This document shows positions 48,228 to 59,692 of a stretch of 64,000 bases of DNA, piece by piece. Position 1 is the first letter of the stretch. Each line of letters starts with the position of its first letter. A program made the position numbers and the translations under genes. The notes under the pieces were generated by a model, which saw only the letters and a list, made by a program, of their open reading frames with translations, was not told the DNA's origin and ran no database searches. Where the stretch lies: the NCBI GenBank assembly GCA_963971405.1, contig OZ020491.1:31423019-31487018 (forward strand), in the 5' to 3' direction. This stretch comes from Psococerastis gibbosa (taxonomy: Eukaryota; Arthropoda; Insecta; Psocodea; Psocidae).

Positions 48228-48800
48228 GCAAGATTCATGACTCAATTGACAGAAAATTTTGCTACCCTTGGTTTAGAGATAAAACTTCCTGAAGCATAGT
48301 ACAGTAATAGATTCTTTGACTACAGGAAGGGAAGGTATATAGATGGAATCGCTGCGAGCCAGGCAGCTAAAAAATCAGTAGGTACTTGTTTCCTAGATAC
48401 AAATGAGGACATTCCTTCTTTATCTGATTTCGACATTATTGGGAGGGGGGGGGGGGTTGTAGCAAATAGACATCCCTTGCCAAAGAGATAACCAGGGTCT
48501 GGACAACACTGTCAAAAGTCTCTTCAATTATTTTCCCGACCAGACACTGTCAGCGAATTAGCTCACGGTCTTGAAAAGAATGTGTGCCACTCCATAGAAT
48601 ATAGGTCCTAAGAAATAATAAACCTAGACTTCCGAAAATGGAATCTCACCTTCAAGCATCTGTTGGTCGCCTTATTTGGGAGAGAACTTTATCTATTGTT
48701 TGGTTTCCTTTCCGAGACATAACCCATTTGTTTTATTATAAATTATGGAAATATTTCTGAGATTGAGAGAGCCAAAATAAGGGCCAGAATCAAGACGATT
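48228..48800 (+). pseudogene. Decayed L-gene fragments
   Basis: Two pieces in sequence. About 48228-48440 (LTENFATLGLEIKLPEA, YRKGRYIDGIAASQAAKK) resembles the part of L after motif C. About 48525-48740 shows LKRMCAT and motif A as NLDFRKWNLTF (48624-48644). Their order is inverted relative to an intact L gene, so they come from different copies or a rearrangement. Several stops. Duplicate at 57336-57908. Confidence 0.7.
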
Positions 48801-49609
48801 TTTTTACCTTCTGCAGTTTTTAATTAAATTTACCATGTAATGAGCACACTTTGACGTGTATTTCTTTATCAATAACTTGCTGGAAGACCTGGAAGTTTGA
48901 GTGACAGGACACAGGAAGGAAGATATAGCACATTTCAGTAACTATAAACATTGTATTCATCTGTCAATCCCAACATATAATGCGTCTTATCTACTTTAGA
49001 GGTGAAATAATCAAGGAATGTTTTAGGTAAGCCCATAATTGACATCTAAGTTTAGAGCCATTTTTTTTTAAATATTCTGCAACGGTAATAATAGTAGTAA
49101 TAAAAAAACGCGGTTTCTATAATATGATATTGTCCGGATTACACCAAACTTATTTTAGTTACCCCGACTTTCCCTATCCCACGGCACTAAATTGATCCGT
49201 GGGACAAGCTATTCAACCATTACCCAGAGGTGCAGCCAGTGGTACTTATATCAGTGGACGCAGGCCTAAATAAAAACACCTCCCCGGGTTAGGTCCATAA
49301 ACGAGGTATAAGTTCCGGACCTATATCACAGTCGAACTCTGCTTACTGAGATGTGAAGGGGGAGGGGGGGGGGGCTCATTATGGAAAATATAAAATAAGG
49401 GGTTTAAATCGAGACACTTTGTTCAATAAGGCTAGAAATGAATATTAGACTATGCATAAACCCTTGAAAATTATAAGACTGAGGAATTAACAATTGCAAA
49501 TGCTTATGTTCATAGGCAGGAATTAGATAACCTGCCCATTTTTAAGTACATGACATGATGGGCGGTGCGGTACATAAAGCAAACCTTTCGTCTGGCGCTT
49601 GGTACCAGA

Positions 49610-50240
49610 GGCGCCTATTTGGACTGAAATGCTTCTACCGAGATCAGCATTTATGGCATCTATTTGCTCTGATTTTATCTAACTCGCGATATCACCCATT
49701 ACCACAGCCTTGGAAATCCGATGGAAGGTCCCCATGCGTACACAGGATCCTTCGGGGGTTTGGAAGGGATGCGGCAGAAGCTATGGACGATCACAACACA
49801 ATGTATGTAATCCGTTTTGTTCGGTTTATTTTGAATATATTAGCAGATATGCTCGGACAAGGAGATAATCAGGACATCCTGTTGAAATAACAGCGTAATA
49901 TCGAAGACTGGCTTAGGGCTCACCTCTTACACCTACTACGGGAGTCGTTTGCGAAGATTGGATTCTCTAAAAGTTGAGGAAACGTGGTATAGCAAGAGGC
50001 CATTCGAATATGGAAAAGTACGGTAACTCAATGGGCTAGCCATGAGTCAAGCAACAGAAAAACTCTGTAGGTTTCTCCTGATTGCGAGGATGAATTTCCT
50101 AATACACTAACAAGCATTGAGACGATCAGCACTATTTCAGAGGGAGCTTCACGGTTTGACTCGACACCAACCGCTTGCACAGTCATTTATTCTAGGAGGA
50201 ACAATCGACATCTAACAATTGTAAGAAAAATATCCTACAG
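49610..50240 (+). pseudogene. L-gene fragment with RdRp motifs B and C
   Basis: Motif B reads GGLEGMRQKLWT (49754-49789) and motif C GQGDNQ (49855-49872), the GDN signature of mononegavirus L proteins, but in different frames. Farther on, EETWYSKRPFEYGK and LTSIETISTISEG fit the post-motif-C region. Motif C lies inside a 111-codon frame (49555-49890) that is otherwise out of phase with motif B. An endogenous viral fossil. Duplicate at 58718-59348. Confidence 0.82.
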
Positions 50241-50262
50241 AAACCGCCATGCGACTTTATTC

Positions 50263-50748
50263 ATGTGCGCTCCATATCACAACGGCAATGGTTCGCCAAC
50301 TGCGTCAATAGAATTTAGTTATTTCCAAATCACTTTGAAGGGACTGTTTTTGGTTTCCGCTCTATACCAAATTAACGCGGATTACATTTGCTGCAGGTTA
50401 GAAAATGTTAACTTTTGCGATATCTTCCATAGTTTTCGAGATATTCACTCAGAGAAGTCAGTAGTTTTGAAAAAAGAAGACAAAAAGAAAGCAAAGGACG
50501 ATCCTGCTTTCTTTTCGGGAAACTTCAATTTACAAGCTGTATTGTACATCCCCTTGTTTCTGGACAAGCCTCAATTTTACAAGAGAAAATTTGACACATC
50601 CAACTTTACTATATATATAATATCTTGCATTATCCCGCAGCCACTGTTAGATTTAGACCATTACAAAACCTGTCCACCGCGAGGACTGAGGCAAAGCACA
50701 GAGTTAGTAAATTGGTGGCCAAATTTTCCTGAAAGAGGAGAAACATGA
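50263..50748 (+). CDS. Unrecognised 161-codon ORF
   Basis: Open from ATG 50263 and preserved identically in copy B (59371-59856). It has a hydrophobic early stretch (FQITLKGLFLVSALYQI) and a basic KKEDKKKAKDD segment; no family is recognised. Part of its 3' half lies in the 1.4-kb tandem duplicate. It may be old viral or repeat coding sequence. Low confidence as a gene. Confidence 0.3.
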   Translation: MCAPYHNGNGSPTASIEFSYFQITLKGLFLVSALYQINADYICCRLENVNFCDIFHSFRDIHSEKSVVLKKEDKKKAKDDPAFFSGNFNLQAVLYIPLFLDKPQFYKRKFDTSNFTIYIISCIIPQPLLDLDHYKTCPPRGLRQSTELVNWWPNFPERGET

Positions 50749-52001
50749 CACTTACGTTGCTAAATAAATAAATTATTTTCTAGTAATGTACTACCCTATC
50801 CTATGAAAATGGAGCCTAAACTAAATATATTGGTCTAGATCTTTCGCCTCTTACTTGAAACACAAAGAGAGAGGCAAGAAAGAGAGAAGGGCCATAGCTT
50901 CAGCAAATATTTTCCTGAGGATGCCCCTTTACATCATAGAGGATTAGTTTCACTTAGCCCTTGGAAAAAGGCTCCCTGGGTCCACCATCTCTGTAGTCGT
51001 AGGAGGGGAAGAAAAGAAAGCCAAGATAATCTAGGTCTTCATGTGGGGCTTTACAATTATTGTATTTAAATTGTTCTATATTTAATACATTCATTCATTC
51101 ATCTTATGTCGAAGATACCATGTTAGGATCATGGCTTCAACCCTCAGTTCAAGCAACAGAGGATGCCACTAAGTGGAATGAATGCTTGTCACCTTCTGTT
51201 TTCTCTCTTATGCACGAGTGCATTATGGTACCTTTTTCTGACGACAAAGAAAGTCTGGATACCAGGAGATTAGTCTGGAATATTGCCCAGGGCGCACAGC
51301 AAGTACTAGTGCAAAGTACAACCGACTGGACTGCTGGGAAACTGATTCCATTGATAGGTTTAACACCAAAACACAGGAATGGCTGGCATAAGCAAGGCTA
51401 ATGATAAAGGTAAGGTATCTGGAATCGTCACCTGGCATGCTTATGGGGGTGTTGAACGCAGGAAATACCACCCTTCGCCTACTTGTCACCGGTTATGCTT
51501 TGAACAAAGAGCAAAAGGTGACGACAATGCGCTCAAACGATGATTCCGCAAGCATCTTTGTCAGTTGAAGAGCCATCGATGCAGTGGAAGTAAACAGAAA
51601 GCGCCTTTGTTTGATCGGTGTAAACCTACGCCTCGAAAAGACCTTTTTCTACCCACAGGGATACTCCGAATATTCGTCTTAAGTACCAAGAAAAAAAAGT
51701 TTCTGTCTCAATTTGGTGTAGAAACCTCCACTCTGAGGCCTCAGGGGAAAAACCCACAAGACGACTTAGGGGCACTAACCTGCGCCAAATAACAGATGAG
51801 TTTTCACGATTATGTCGATGTATTTGGTGGAGGTGAATTTCATCATGGCTCCGTCATGCAAAATATACAGCAAATGTTATAATTAGGTTCATGATAGGTG
51901 TTTATACACCTGTACACCTGCTTTATGGGTTTAAGACAATAGCTGTGTGAAAATACATTATGTTATGTTATGTTGAATTGTTAAAACAGCTAACCAAAGA
52001 A
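50585..52001 (+). repeat. Nested tandem duplicate, unit 1 (about 1.42 kb)
   Basis: Begins AAATTTGACACATCCAACTT and ends near TTGTTAAAACAGCTAACCAA. Nearly identical to the next unit. Both units hold an EDATKWNECLSPSVF frame (51060 onward) that I associate, with moderate confidence, with L proteins, and a frame beginning MKSHRCSGS. Confidence 0.9.
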
Positions 52002-53396
52002 AAAATTTGACACATCCAACTTTACTATATATATAATATCTTGCATTATCCCGCAGCCACTGTTAGATTTGGACCATTACAAAACCTGTCCACCGCGAGG
52101 ACTGAGGCAAAGCACAGAGTTAGTAAATTGGTGGCCAAATTTTCTTGAAAGAGGAGAAACATGACACTTACGTTGCTAAAACGTCACCAGTATACAGAAA
52201 ATAAATTATTTTTTAGTAATGTACTACCCTATCCTATGAAAATGGAGCCTAAACTAAATATATTGGTCTAGATCTTTCGCCTCTTACTTGAAACACAAAG
52301 AGAGAGGCAAGAAAGAGAGAAGGGCCATAGCTTCAGCAAATATTTTCCTGAGGATGCCCCTTTACATCATAGAGGATTAGTTTCACTTAGCCCTTGGAAA
52401 AAGGCTCCCTGGGTCCACCATCTCTGTAGTCGTAGGAGGGGAAGAAAAGAAAGCCAAGATAATCTAGGTCTTCATGTGGGGCTTTACAATTATTGTATTT
52501 AAATTGTTCTATATTTAATACATTCATTCATTCATCTTATGTCGAAGATACCATGTTAGGATCATGGCTTCAACCCTCAGTTCAAGCAACAGAGGATGCC
52601 ACTAAGTGGAATGAATGCTTGTCACCTTCTGTTTTCTCTCTTATGCACGAGTGCACTATGGTAACTTTTTCTGACGACAAAGAAAGTCTGGAATATTGCC
52701 CAGGGCCTACAGCAAGTACTAGTGCAAAGTACAACCGACTGGACTGCTGGGAAACTGATTCCATTGATAGGTTTAACACCAAAACACAGGAATGGTTGGC
52801 ATATGCAAGGCCAATGATAAAGGTAAGGTATCTGGAATCGTTATGGGGATGTTGAACGCAGGAAATACCACCCTTCGCCTACTTGTCGTCGGTTATGCTT
52901 TGAACAAACAGCAAAAGGTGTCGACTATGCGCTCAGGCGATGATTCCACAAGCATCTTTGTCAGTTGAAGAGCCATCGATGCAGTGGAAGTCAACAGAAA
53001 GAGCCTTTGTTTGATCGGTGTAAACCTACGCCTCGAAAAGACCTTTTTCTACCCACAGGGATACTCCGAATATACGTCTTAAGTACCAAGAAAAAAAAAG
53101 TTTCTGTCTCAATTTGGTGTAGAAACCTCCACTCTGAGGCCTCAGGGGAAAAACCCACAAGACGACTTAGGGGCACTAACCTGCGCCAAATAACAGATGA
53201 GTTTTCACGATTATGTCGATGTATTTGGTGGAGGTGAATTTCATCATGGCTCCGTCATGCAAAATATACAGCAAATGTTATAATATAGGTTCATGATAGG
53301 TGTTTATACACCTGTACACCTGCTTTATGGGTTTAAGACAATAGCTGTGTGAAAATACATTATGTTATGTTGAATTGTTAAAACACCTAACCAACG
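52002..53396 (+). repeat. Nested tandem duplicate, unit 2 (about 1.40 kb)
   Basis: Second unit, with small indels relative to unit 1 (for instance lacking a TACCAGGAGATTAGTCTGG stretch, and with an extra CGTCACCAGTATACAG early on). Corresponding units in copy B are at 59693-61109 and 61110-62504. Confidence 0.9.
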
Positions 53397-53439
53397 TATA
53401 TTACAAACTTCCATGGAGGCATAACATAATCCAATTTAT

Positions 53440-53800
53440 TTTCAAGTATTTCCCCGATTAGACAATTGTCGGACTCTGAACTGGAGTTGACAAATTTTAG
53501 TGTAACACCAGAGCTCATAAAAAAAGCTGCTTTAGCCAGTAGTAGACCAACTGGGCACTGTGCATTCTCAGCAAAAAAACCTCGACCAACCTTTAATCAA
53601 GAGGGGAAAATGACCATCCTGCATTACTTAATGTCTACAGACGAATACGCTAGGTGATGGAGTGTGATTTATTGCTCAGTTGCAGTAAGGAGCAACTAAA
53701 AAGCGAGAAAACAGCCAGCCAAGGTTTATTACAAACCTCCATGGAGAATAAAGTCAACAAATTTATTTTCTAGTATCCCGCAACCAGGCAAATATAAAGC
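53440..53800 (+). pseudogene. Rearranged L-gene fragment (pre-motif A)
   Basis: SDSELELTNFSVTPELIKKA joins two L segments that at 42.6-43.0 kb are about 110 residues apart and in the opposite order. Then KKPRPTFNQEGK and LMSTDEYAR follow. Frames break by 53657. Duplicate at 62548-62908. Confidence 0.72.
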
Positions 53801-54137
53801 ACAGTGCCTGCCCAGTTCTATTTTTTATATATTTCAACTAAAAATGAACTGCACTGTCATAGGATTTGCCAATGACACAATTTTAAACATTCGCGGACCA
53901 ACTTGGGTAGAGTTCACGAAAATCCACATATCCACCCTTACGAAGGTCAAGCGTTTAAGCCAGCTGAGAAGACAAGTGCATTGGGTGTACTATTTGCGGG
54001 GATATTAGTGACTCAGTCTGTCACTGTAGCCACCATATTAAATATGGAGTTCTGCTCTTCCTGCATTGGAGAGGACTTTTTCTGTGGAAATGTGCCTGTA
54101 ACTTTGTCCCTCAATTGTACCTCTGAGGAATTCTATT

Positions 54138-54632
54138 TTGGAGTACATATTGCTATGCTTTCTCTTATTCAAAGGCAACATGAATAATTACATCAAATTA
54201 CATGATAAGCCTAAGCAATATTCGTGGTCTCAGGATATCCGTAATAGAAACGGACAATCAGCATTTAACGTGGACAAATATCACGTAGACGCTAGGCCTA
54301 TACGAGAAACAGGTGCCGTGGGAGTGCGTGAATGTTACCGTGGGTTCACCGAACATGTCACAATGATTGTTGAGATATTATTTTTTATATATAAAGTTAC
54401 ATACTTTATTTATAATTTTTATATAAGAACGCTGTTCCGGCACTATAGAATTAAATACCGTTATAATCGGGATGACACAATGGAAGGAATTTCCAATAGG
54501 CACCGCATGCAAACAAGAAACAGGACAATTACCGAACCTGTCAACGAAGAAGTGACGGTGGAAGAAGGAAACTACAAAATCACCGAACTTGTCTGGAACA
54601 TTGGTGATTTCAATAGTAAAAATACAATTTGA
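54138..54632 (+). CDS. Unrecognised 164-codon ORF
   Basis: Open and identical in copy B (63246-63740). A hydrophobic segment (MIVEILFFIYKVTYFIYNFY) is followed by an Arg/Tyr-rich stretch and an acidic end. No family is recognised. It overlaps another short frame (53903-54187). It lies between L-like fragments, so viral origin is possible but not shown. Confidence 0.3.
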   Translation: MEYILLCFLLFKGNMNNYIKLHDKPKQYSWSQDIRNRNGQSAFNVDKYHVDARPIRETGAVGVRECYRGFTEHVTMIVEILFFIYKVTYFIYNFYIRTLFRHYRIKYRYNRDDTMEGISNRHRMQTRNRTITEPVNEEVTVEEGNYKITELVWNIGDFNSKNTI

Positions 54633-54689
54633 TTTGCAAATTATGTAAATTCAAAACTCGTTCCGGGTAAGCATGCCAGGATCACGTCC

Positions 54690-54960
54690 CTGATCACTTT
54701 CTTGTAGCAATTTTCGGGGCAGAGTTAGATAAGCTATTTGGACTGAAATGCCTCTACCAAGATCAGCATTTAAGGTTTCGTTTTGCTCTGAACCAAGGAA
54801 ATCCGATGGAAAGTCTCTATGCGTACACAGGATTCTTCGGGGGTTTCGAAGGGATGCGGCAGAAGCTGTGGACGATCATAACACAATAATCCGTTGTGTT
54901 CGGTTTATTTTGAATATATTAGCAGATATGCTCGGACAAGGAGATAATCAGGTGATCCTG
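54690..54960 (+). pseudogene. Second L-gene fragment with motifs B and C
   Basis: LYAYTGFFGGFEGMRQKLWT (motif B, 54839-54874) and, in another frame, GQGDNQVILL (motif C, 54934-54951). This version keeps a Tyr-rich lead to motif B that is lost at 49.75 kb, so the two are separate copies. Its duplicate begins at 63798 and is cut by the window end. Confidence 0.82.
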
Positions 54961-55044
54961 TTGTAATATGACGAAAAACAGTGAAATAGTATAACCACAG
55001 TAACCCAAATCAAACAAAAATTAGGAATACTTGTTTGAGGACGT

Positions 55045-55470
55045 TTACGCACTAAACCTAAAAGGTATAACGACCAGCCTATTGACAGGTCGAATAAGTT
55101 GACGACCGCGACTACGAACACGTACGACGCGAACGACCGAGTCAACTGGATTCTGAAATGCTTCTTCTACAATGCCAATAGGCCACGATAATGGGGCAGC
55201 GTCCATTTCTGTGACATACACCAAATCACCGGGTATCAGTTCGTGAAGATACGACACTGACCACGCAAGCCAGAAGGCTTGAGACATCTGCTGAACTCTT
55301 CTCCAACGCTCCCTGATATTGACGTCATCATCAAACGTTTGTTCGGGCGGTGTCATCATTTCTTCAACGGCGCTAGTAGTACTGCAGGAAATGGAAGTCA
55401 GATCCCTCCTTTGGGGATGGAGGCGACGGGGCGAGAGCTGATCGGCCTGACCCAGCACGACATAAGTCAA
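55045..55470 (-). pseudogene. BEL/Pao remnant, copy B
   Basis: Same C-terminal pol segment as at 44097-44540. A deletion of about 36 bases removes part of the upstream linker (before SISCSTTSAVEEM), and scattered base changes occur. Confidence 0.8.
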
Positions 55471-56000
55471 TCAATCAATTATATTAATAATTGATTAATA
55501 AATTTTTTGCGCATGGACGTGGGTACATTCTAGTTTATTTCCTTGCCCATCCGCTACGTAGAAAAAAGAACCAAGTAGTAAGCAGGAAATAAATCACTGT
55601 TACACGAACTGTATGACGATTTATCCCACTGAGCATGCCATGAAAGTACATGCTAGTGCCATGCATATAAATGCGGAATTGATTCGGCAACTGCGTGCAT
55701 AGAAATAACGAATCGCAATGATTTCAGGTATGGAATATATTTCCATAATAATAATAATTTACGAAGTAAGCTTGGTGCTCACTTGTGTTGTATCTAATAA
55801 CAACCCCATTATTGTTAAATACCCTTGAACAGGAAGCACTGAGCTATGCTTTCCCTTAAATTGTGCAAGTTGTTTACTGATTTATTTTGCTTGGGTTTCA
55901 CAGAATGATTCGGATTCAAGTTGGGGGGCTCTCCCCTCGATGAATTCAAGCGAGTCGTCGCTGGAGCGCCGGGAAAGGAGCTCACTAGCCGAAGACCGGC

Positions 56001-57046
56001 ATCTTCATCTGATGAGGAGTCGCCACCTTACCTGGTACACAATTACTTCAGGTATATTTTTAGGTGTTAATTCAAGTAATAAAACCGAACAGATTGCTTT
56101 TCCCAACAAGAATTAAGAATTATTCTTGGAAGAAATTGGATAATTAATGCCTTAACGCATTGCATACCATGCCTTTATTACTGGGTTGTATCGTATGATA
56201 CAAGATAACAGGGCCATATTTGGCTTCATTCGAGTGACTCTGGTATGATCTGGACGCCTAGTCCCCGATTGGAGCTATATATCGTGTTATATTGAAATGG
56301 TCAACTATTAATTAGGAATAGGAGGAGCCCAAGCCATGTATTTGCCACCAAGCTATTATTGCGCGTACTTGAGTATGCCTTCTGTCATTCTGTGGTTGGG
56401 GAAGGGCAGCTTGAGCTCTGCCACGTGTTTTTTGCGCTAAATTTAAAATCTTATTGCTGTAATATGACATCCATATTCGTAAATATGGAACGAAAGTAGA
56501 AATTATATATTTCAAAAAAAAAAAAACTACCGCGTAATATCAAAGACTGGCTTAGAGCACAACTTTTACTACAGGAGTCGTTTGCCAAGCTTCGAATCCT
56601 TCAAAATTGAGCAAACTTGTTACAGCGGGAGACTATTCGAATATGGAAGTACGATATCTCAATGGGCTAGCCATGAGTCAATTAACAAAAAACTCTGTAG
56701 GTTGTCTCCTAATTGCGAATATGAATCTCGAAACCCACACGTCAAATCACAATCGCTATAAATGAAATTTAGAGTATGCAGAAACTTATGAATATTTTAA
56801 GACTGAGGCATGCAGTTGATGCCTTAAACTTTAACAAATTTAATTTAATCAATTTGAGAGTAGTTTCAGATATGAAGGCTTTAATTGAAAAATAGTTTTT
56901 TATTTATGTATAGGTATCTACGTCTACACCTAAGTATACGCATCTATACAGTATAGCATCTTTATTTTCCAGTATTATGCAATATGGCCACCACAGAGCA
57001 CAGTGCCTGCCCAGTTCTATTTTATATATATATATATCTATATATT
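56001..57046 (+). other. Segment present only in copy B, with an L-like fragment
   Basis: After the shared GAAGACCGGCAT, copy B continues with CTTCATCTGATGAGGAG while copy A jumps to the RT fragment. Positions 56528-56760 are related to 49893-50110 (RNIKDWL, YSGRLFEYG, QWASHESI), another post-motif-C L fragment. A deletion in A is the simpler reading, since the flank reads on naturally in B. Confidence 0.7.
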
Positions 57047-57279
57047 TCAATGGGTTACTAAAAATGAACTTCGACTCCACTGTCGATTTGCCAATGACAC
57101 AATTTTATACATTCACGGACCAACTTGGGTAGATGTTCACGAAAAGGCTGCATCCACCCTTTCGATAGTCAAGAACTGGCTGGACGAAAACCAGTTGACC
57201 TTGAACGTAGCAAATCAGAATTTATGACGTTCACTGCCACGTCAAAAAGAAAAGAAATCCCTTGCCAAGGAGGTAACCA
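57047..57279 (+). pseudogene. Non-LTR RT fragment, copy B
   Basis: Same as 47938-48170 with a few base changes. Confidence 0.72.
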
Positions 57280-57335
57280 GGATGTGTTTTCAGATTATGG
57301 AAATCTTTTTGAAATTGAGAGAGTCGCACACTAAG

Positions 57336-57908
57336 GGCAAGATTCATGACTCAATTGACAGAAAATTTTGCTACCCTTGGTTTAGAGATAAAACTTACTG
57401 AAGCATAGTACAGCAATAGATTCTTTGACTACAGGAAGGGAAGGTATATAGATGGAATCGCTGCGAGCCAGGCAGCTAAAAAATCAGTAGGTACTTGTTT
57501 CCTAGATACAAATGAGGACATTCCTACCTTATCTGATTTCGACATAATTGGGAGGGGGGGGGGGGTTGTAGCAAATAGACATCCCTTGCCAAAGAGATAA
57601 CCAGGGTCTGGACAACACTGTCAAAAGTCTCTTCAATTATTTTCCCGACCAGACACTGTCAGCGAATTAGCTCACGGTCTTGAAAAGAATGTGTGCCACT
57701 CCATAGAATATAGGTCCTAAGAAATAATAAACCTAGACTTCCGAAAATGGAATCTCACCTTCAAGCATCTGTTGGTCGCCTTATTTGGGAGAGAACTTTA
57801 TCTATTGTTTGGTTTCCTTTCCGAGACATAACCCATTTGTTTTATTATAAATTATGGAAATATTTCTGAGATTGAGAGAGCCAAAATAAGGGCCAGAATC
57901 AAGACGAT
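57336..57908 (+). pseudogene. Decayed L-gene fragments, copy B
   Basis: Duplicate of 48228-48800, with motif A at 57732-57752. Confidence 0.68.
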
Positions 57909-58717
57909 TTTTTTACCTTCTGCAGTTTTTAATTAAATTTACCATGTAATGAGCACACTTTGACGTGTATTTCTTTATCAATAACTTGCTGGAAGACCTG
58001 GAAGTTTGAGTGACAGGACACAGGAAGGAAGATATAGCACATTTCAGTAACTATAAACATTGTATTCATCTGTCAATCCCAACATATAATGCGTCTTATC
58101 TACTTTAGAGGTGAAATAATCAAGGAATGTTTTAGGTAAGCCCATAATTGACATCTAAGTTTAGAGCCATTTTTTTTTAAATATTCTGCAACGGTAATAA
58201 TAGTAGTAATAAAAAAACGCGGTTTCTATAATATGATATTGTCCGGATTACACCAAACTTATTTTAGTTACCCCGACTTTCCCTATCCCACGGCACTAAA
58301 TTGATCCGTGGGACAAGCTATTCAACCATTACCCAGAGGTGCAGCCAGTGGTACTTATATCAGTGGACGCAGGCCTAAATAAAAACACCTCCCCGGGTTA
58401 GGTCCATAAACGAGGTATAAGTTCCGGACCTATATCACAGTCGAACTCTGCTTACTGAGATGTGAAGGGGGAGGGGGGGGGGCTCATTATGGAAAATATA
58501 AAATAGGGGGTTTAAATCGAGACACTTTGTTCAATAAGGCTAGAAATGAATATTAGACTATGCATAAACCCTTGAAAATTATAAGACTGAGGAATTAACA
58601 ATTGCAAATGCTTATGTTAATAGGCAGGAATTAGATAACCTGCCCATTTTTAAGTACATGACATGATGGGCGGTGCGGTACATAAAGCCAACCTTTCGTC
58701 TGGCGCTTGGTACCAGA

Positions 58718-59348
58718 GGCGCCTATTTGGACTGAAATGCTTCTACCGAGATCAGCATTTATGGCATCTATTTGCTCTGATTTTATCTAACTCGCGATAT
58801 CACCCATTACCACAGCCTTGGAAATCCGATGGAAGGTCCCCATGCGTACACAGGATCCTTCGGGGGTTTGGAAGGGATGCGGCAGAAGCTATGGACGATC
58901 ACAACACAATGTATGTAATCCGTTTTGTTCGGTTTATTTTGAATATATTAGCAGATATGCTCGGACAAGGAGATAATCAGGACATCCTGTTGAAATAACA
59001 GCGTAATATCGAAGACTGGCTTAGGGCTCACCTCTTACACCTACTACGGGAGTCGTTTGCGAAGATTGGATTCTCTAAAAGTTGAGGAAACGTGGTATAG
59101 CAAGAGGCCATTCGAATATGGAAAAGTACGGTAACTCAATGGGCTAGCCATGAGTCAAGCAACAGAAAAACTCTGTAGGTTTCTCCTGATTGCGAGGATG
59201 AATTTCCTAATACACTAACAAGCATTGAGACGATCAGCACTATTTCAGAGGGAGCTTCACGGTTTGACTCGACACCAACCGCTTGCACAGTCATTTATTC
59301 TAGGAGGAACAATCGACATCTAACAATTGTAAGAAAAATATCCTACAG
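58718..59348 (+). pseudogene. L-gene fragment with motifs B and C, copy B
   Basis: Duplicate of 49610-50240; motif C at 58963-58980. Confidence 0.8.
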
Positions 59349-59692
59349 AAACCGCCATGCGACTTTATTCATGTGCGCTCCATATCACAACGGCAATGGT
59401 TCGCCAACTGCGTCAATAGAATTTAGTTATTTCCAAATCACTTTGAAGGGACTGTTTTTGGTTTCCGCTCTATACCAAATTAACGCGGATTACATTTGCT
59501 GCAGGTTAGAAAATGTTAACTTTTGCGATATCTTCCATAGTTTTCGAGATATTCACTCAGAGAAGTCAGTAGTTTTGAAAAAAGAAGACAAAAAGAAAGC
59601 AAAGGACGATCCTGCTTTCTTTTCGGGAAACTTCAATTTACAAGCTGTATTGTACATCCCCTTGTTTCTGGACAAGCCTCAATTTTACAAGA

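Larger units (their letters stand above)
44109..55062 (+). repeat. Tandem segmental duplication, copy A (contains the hAT)
   Basis: It starts at AGGTATAACGACCAG (44109), matching 55063 in copy B. The two copies align with few differences per kb. A has the 2859-bp hAT that B lacks; B has about 1.03 kb (56001-57046) that A lacks. After that the offset is a constant 9108 bases. The A/B junction is near 55062. Confidence 0.92.

Noticed and set aside
51060..51401. Real host gene at the repeated 113-120 codon frames
   Set aside because: The frames change length between tandem units through small indels, so they are not under coding constraint; part resembles an L segment.
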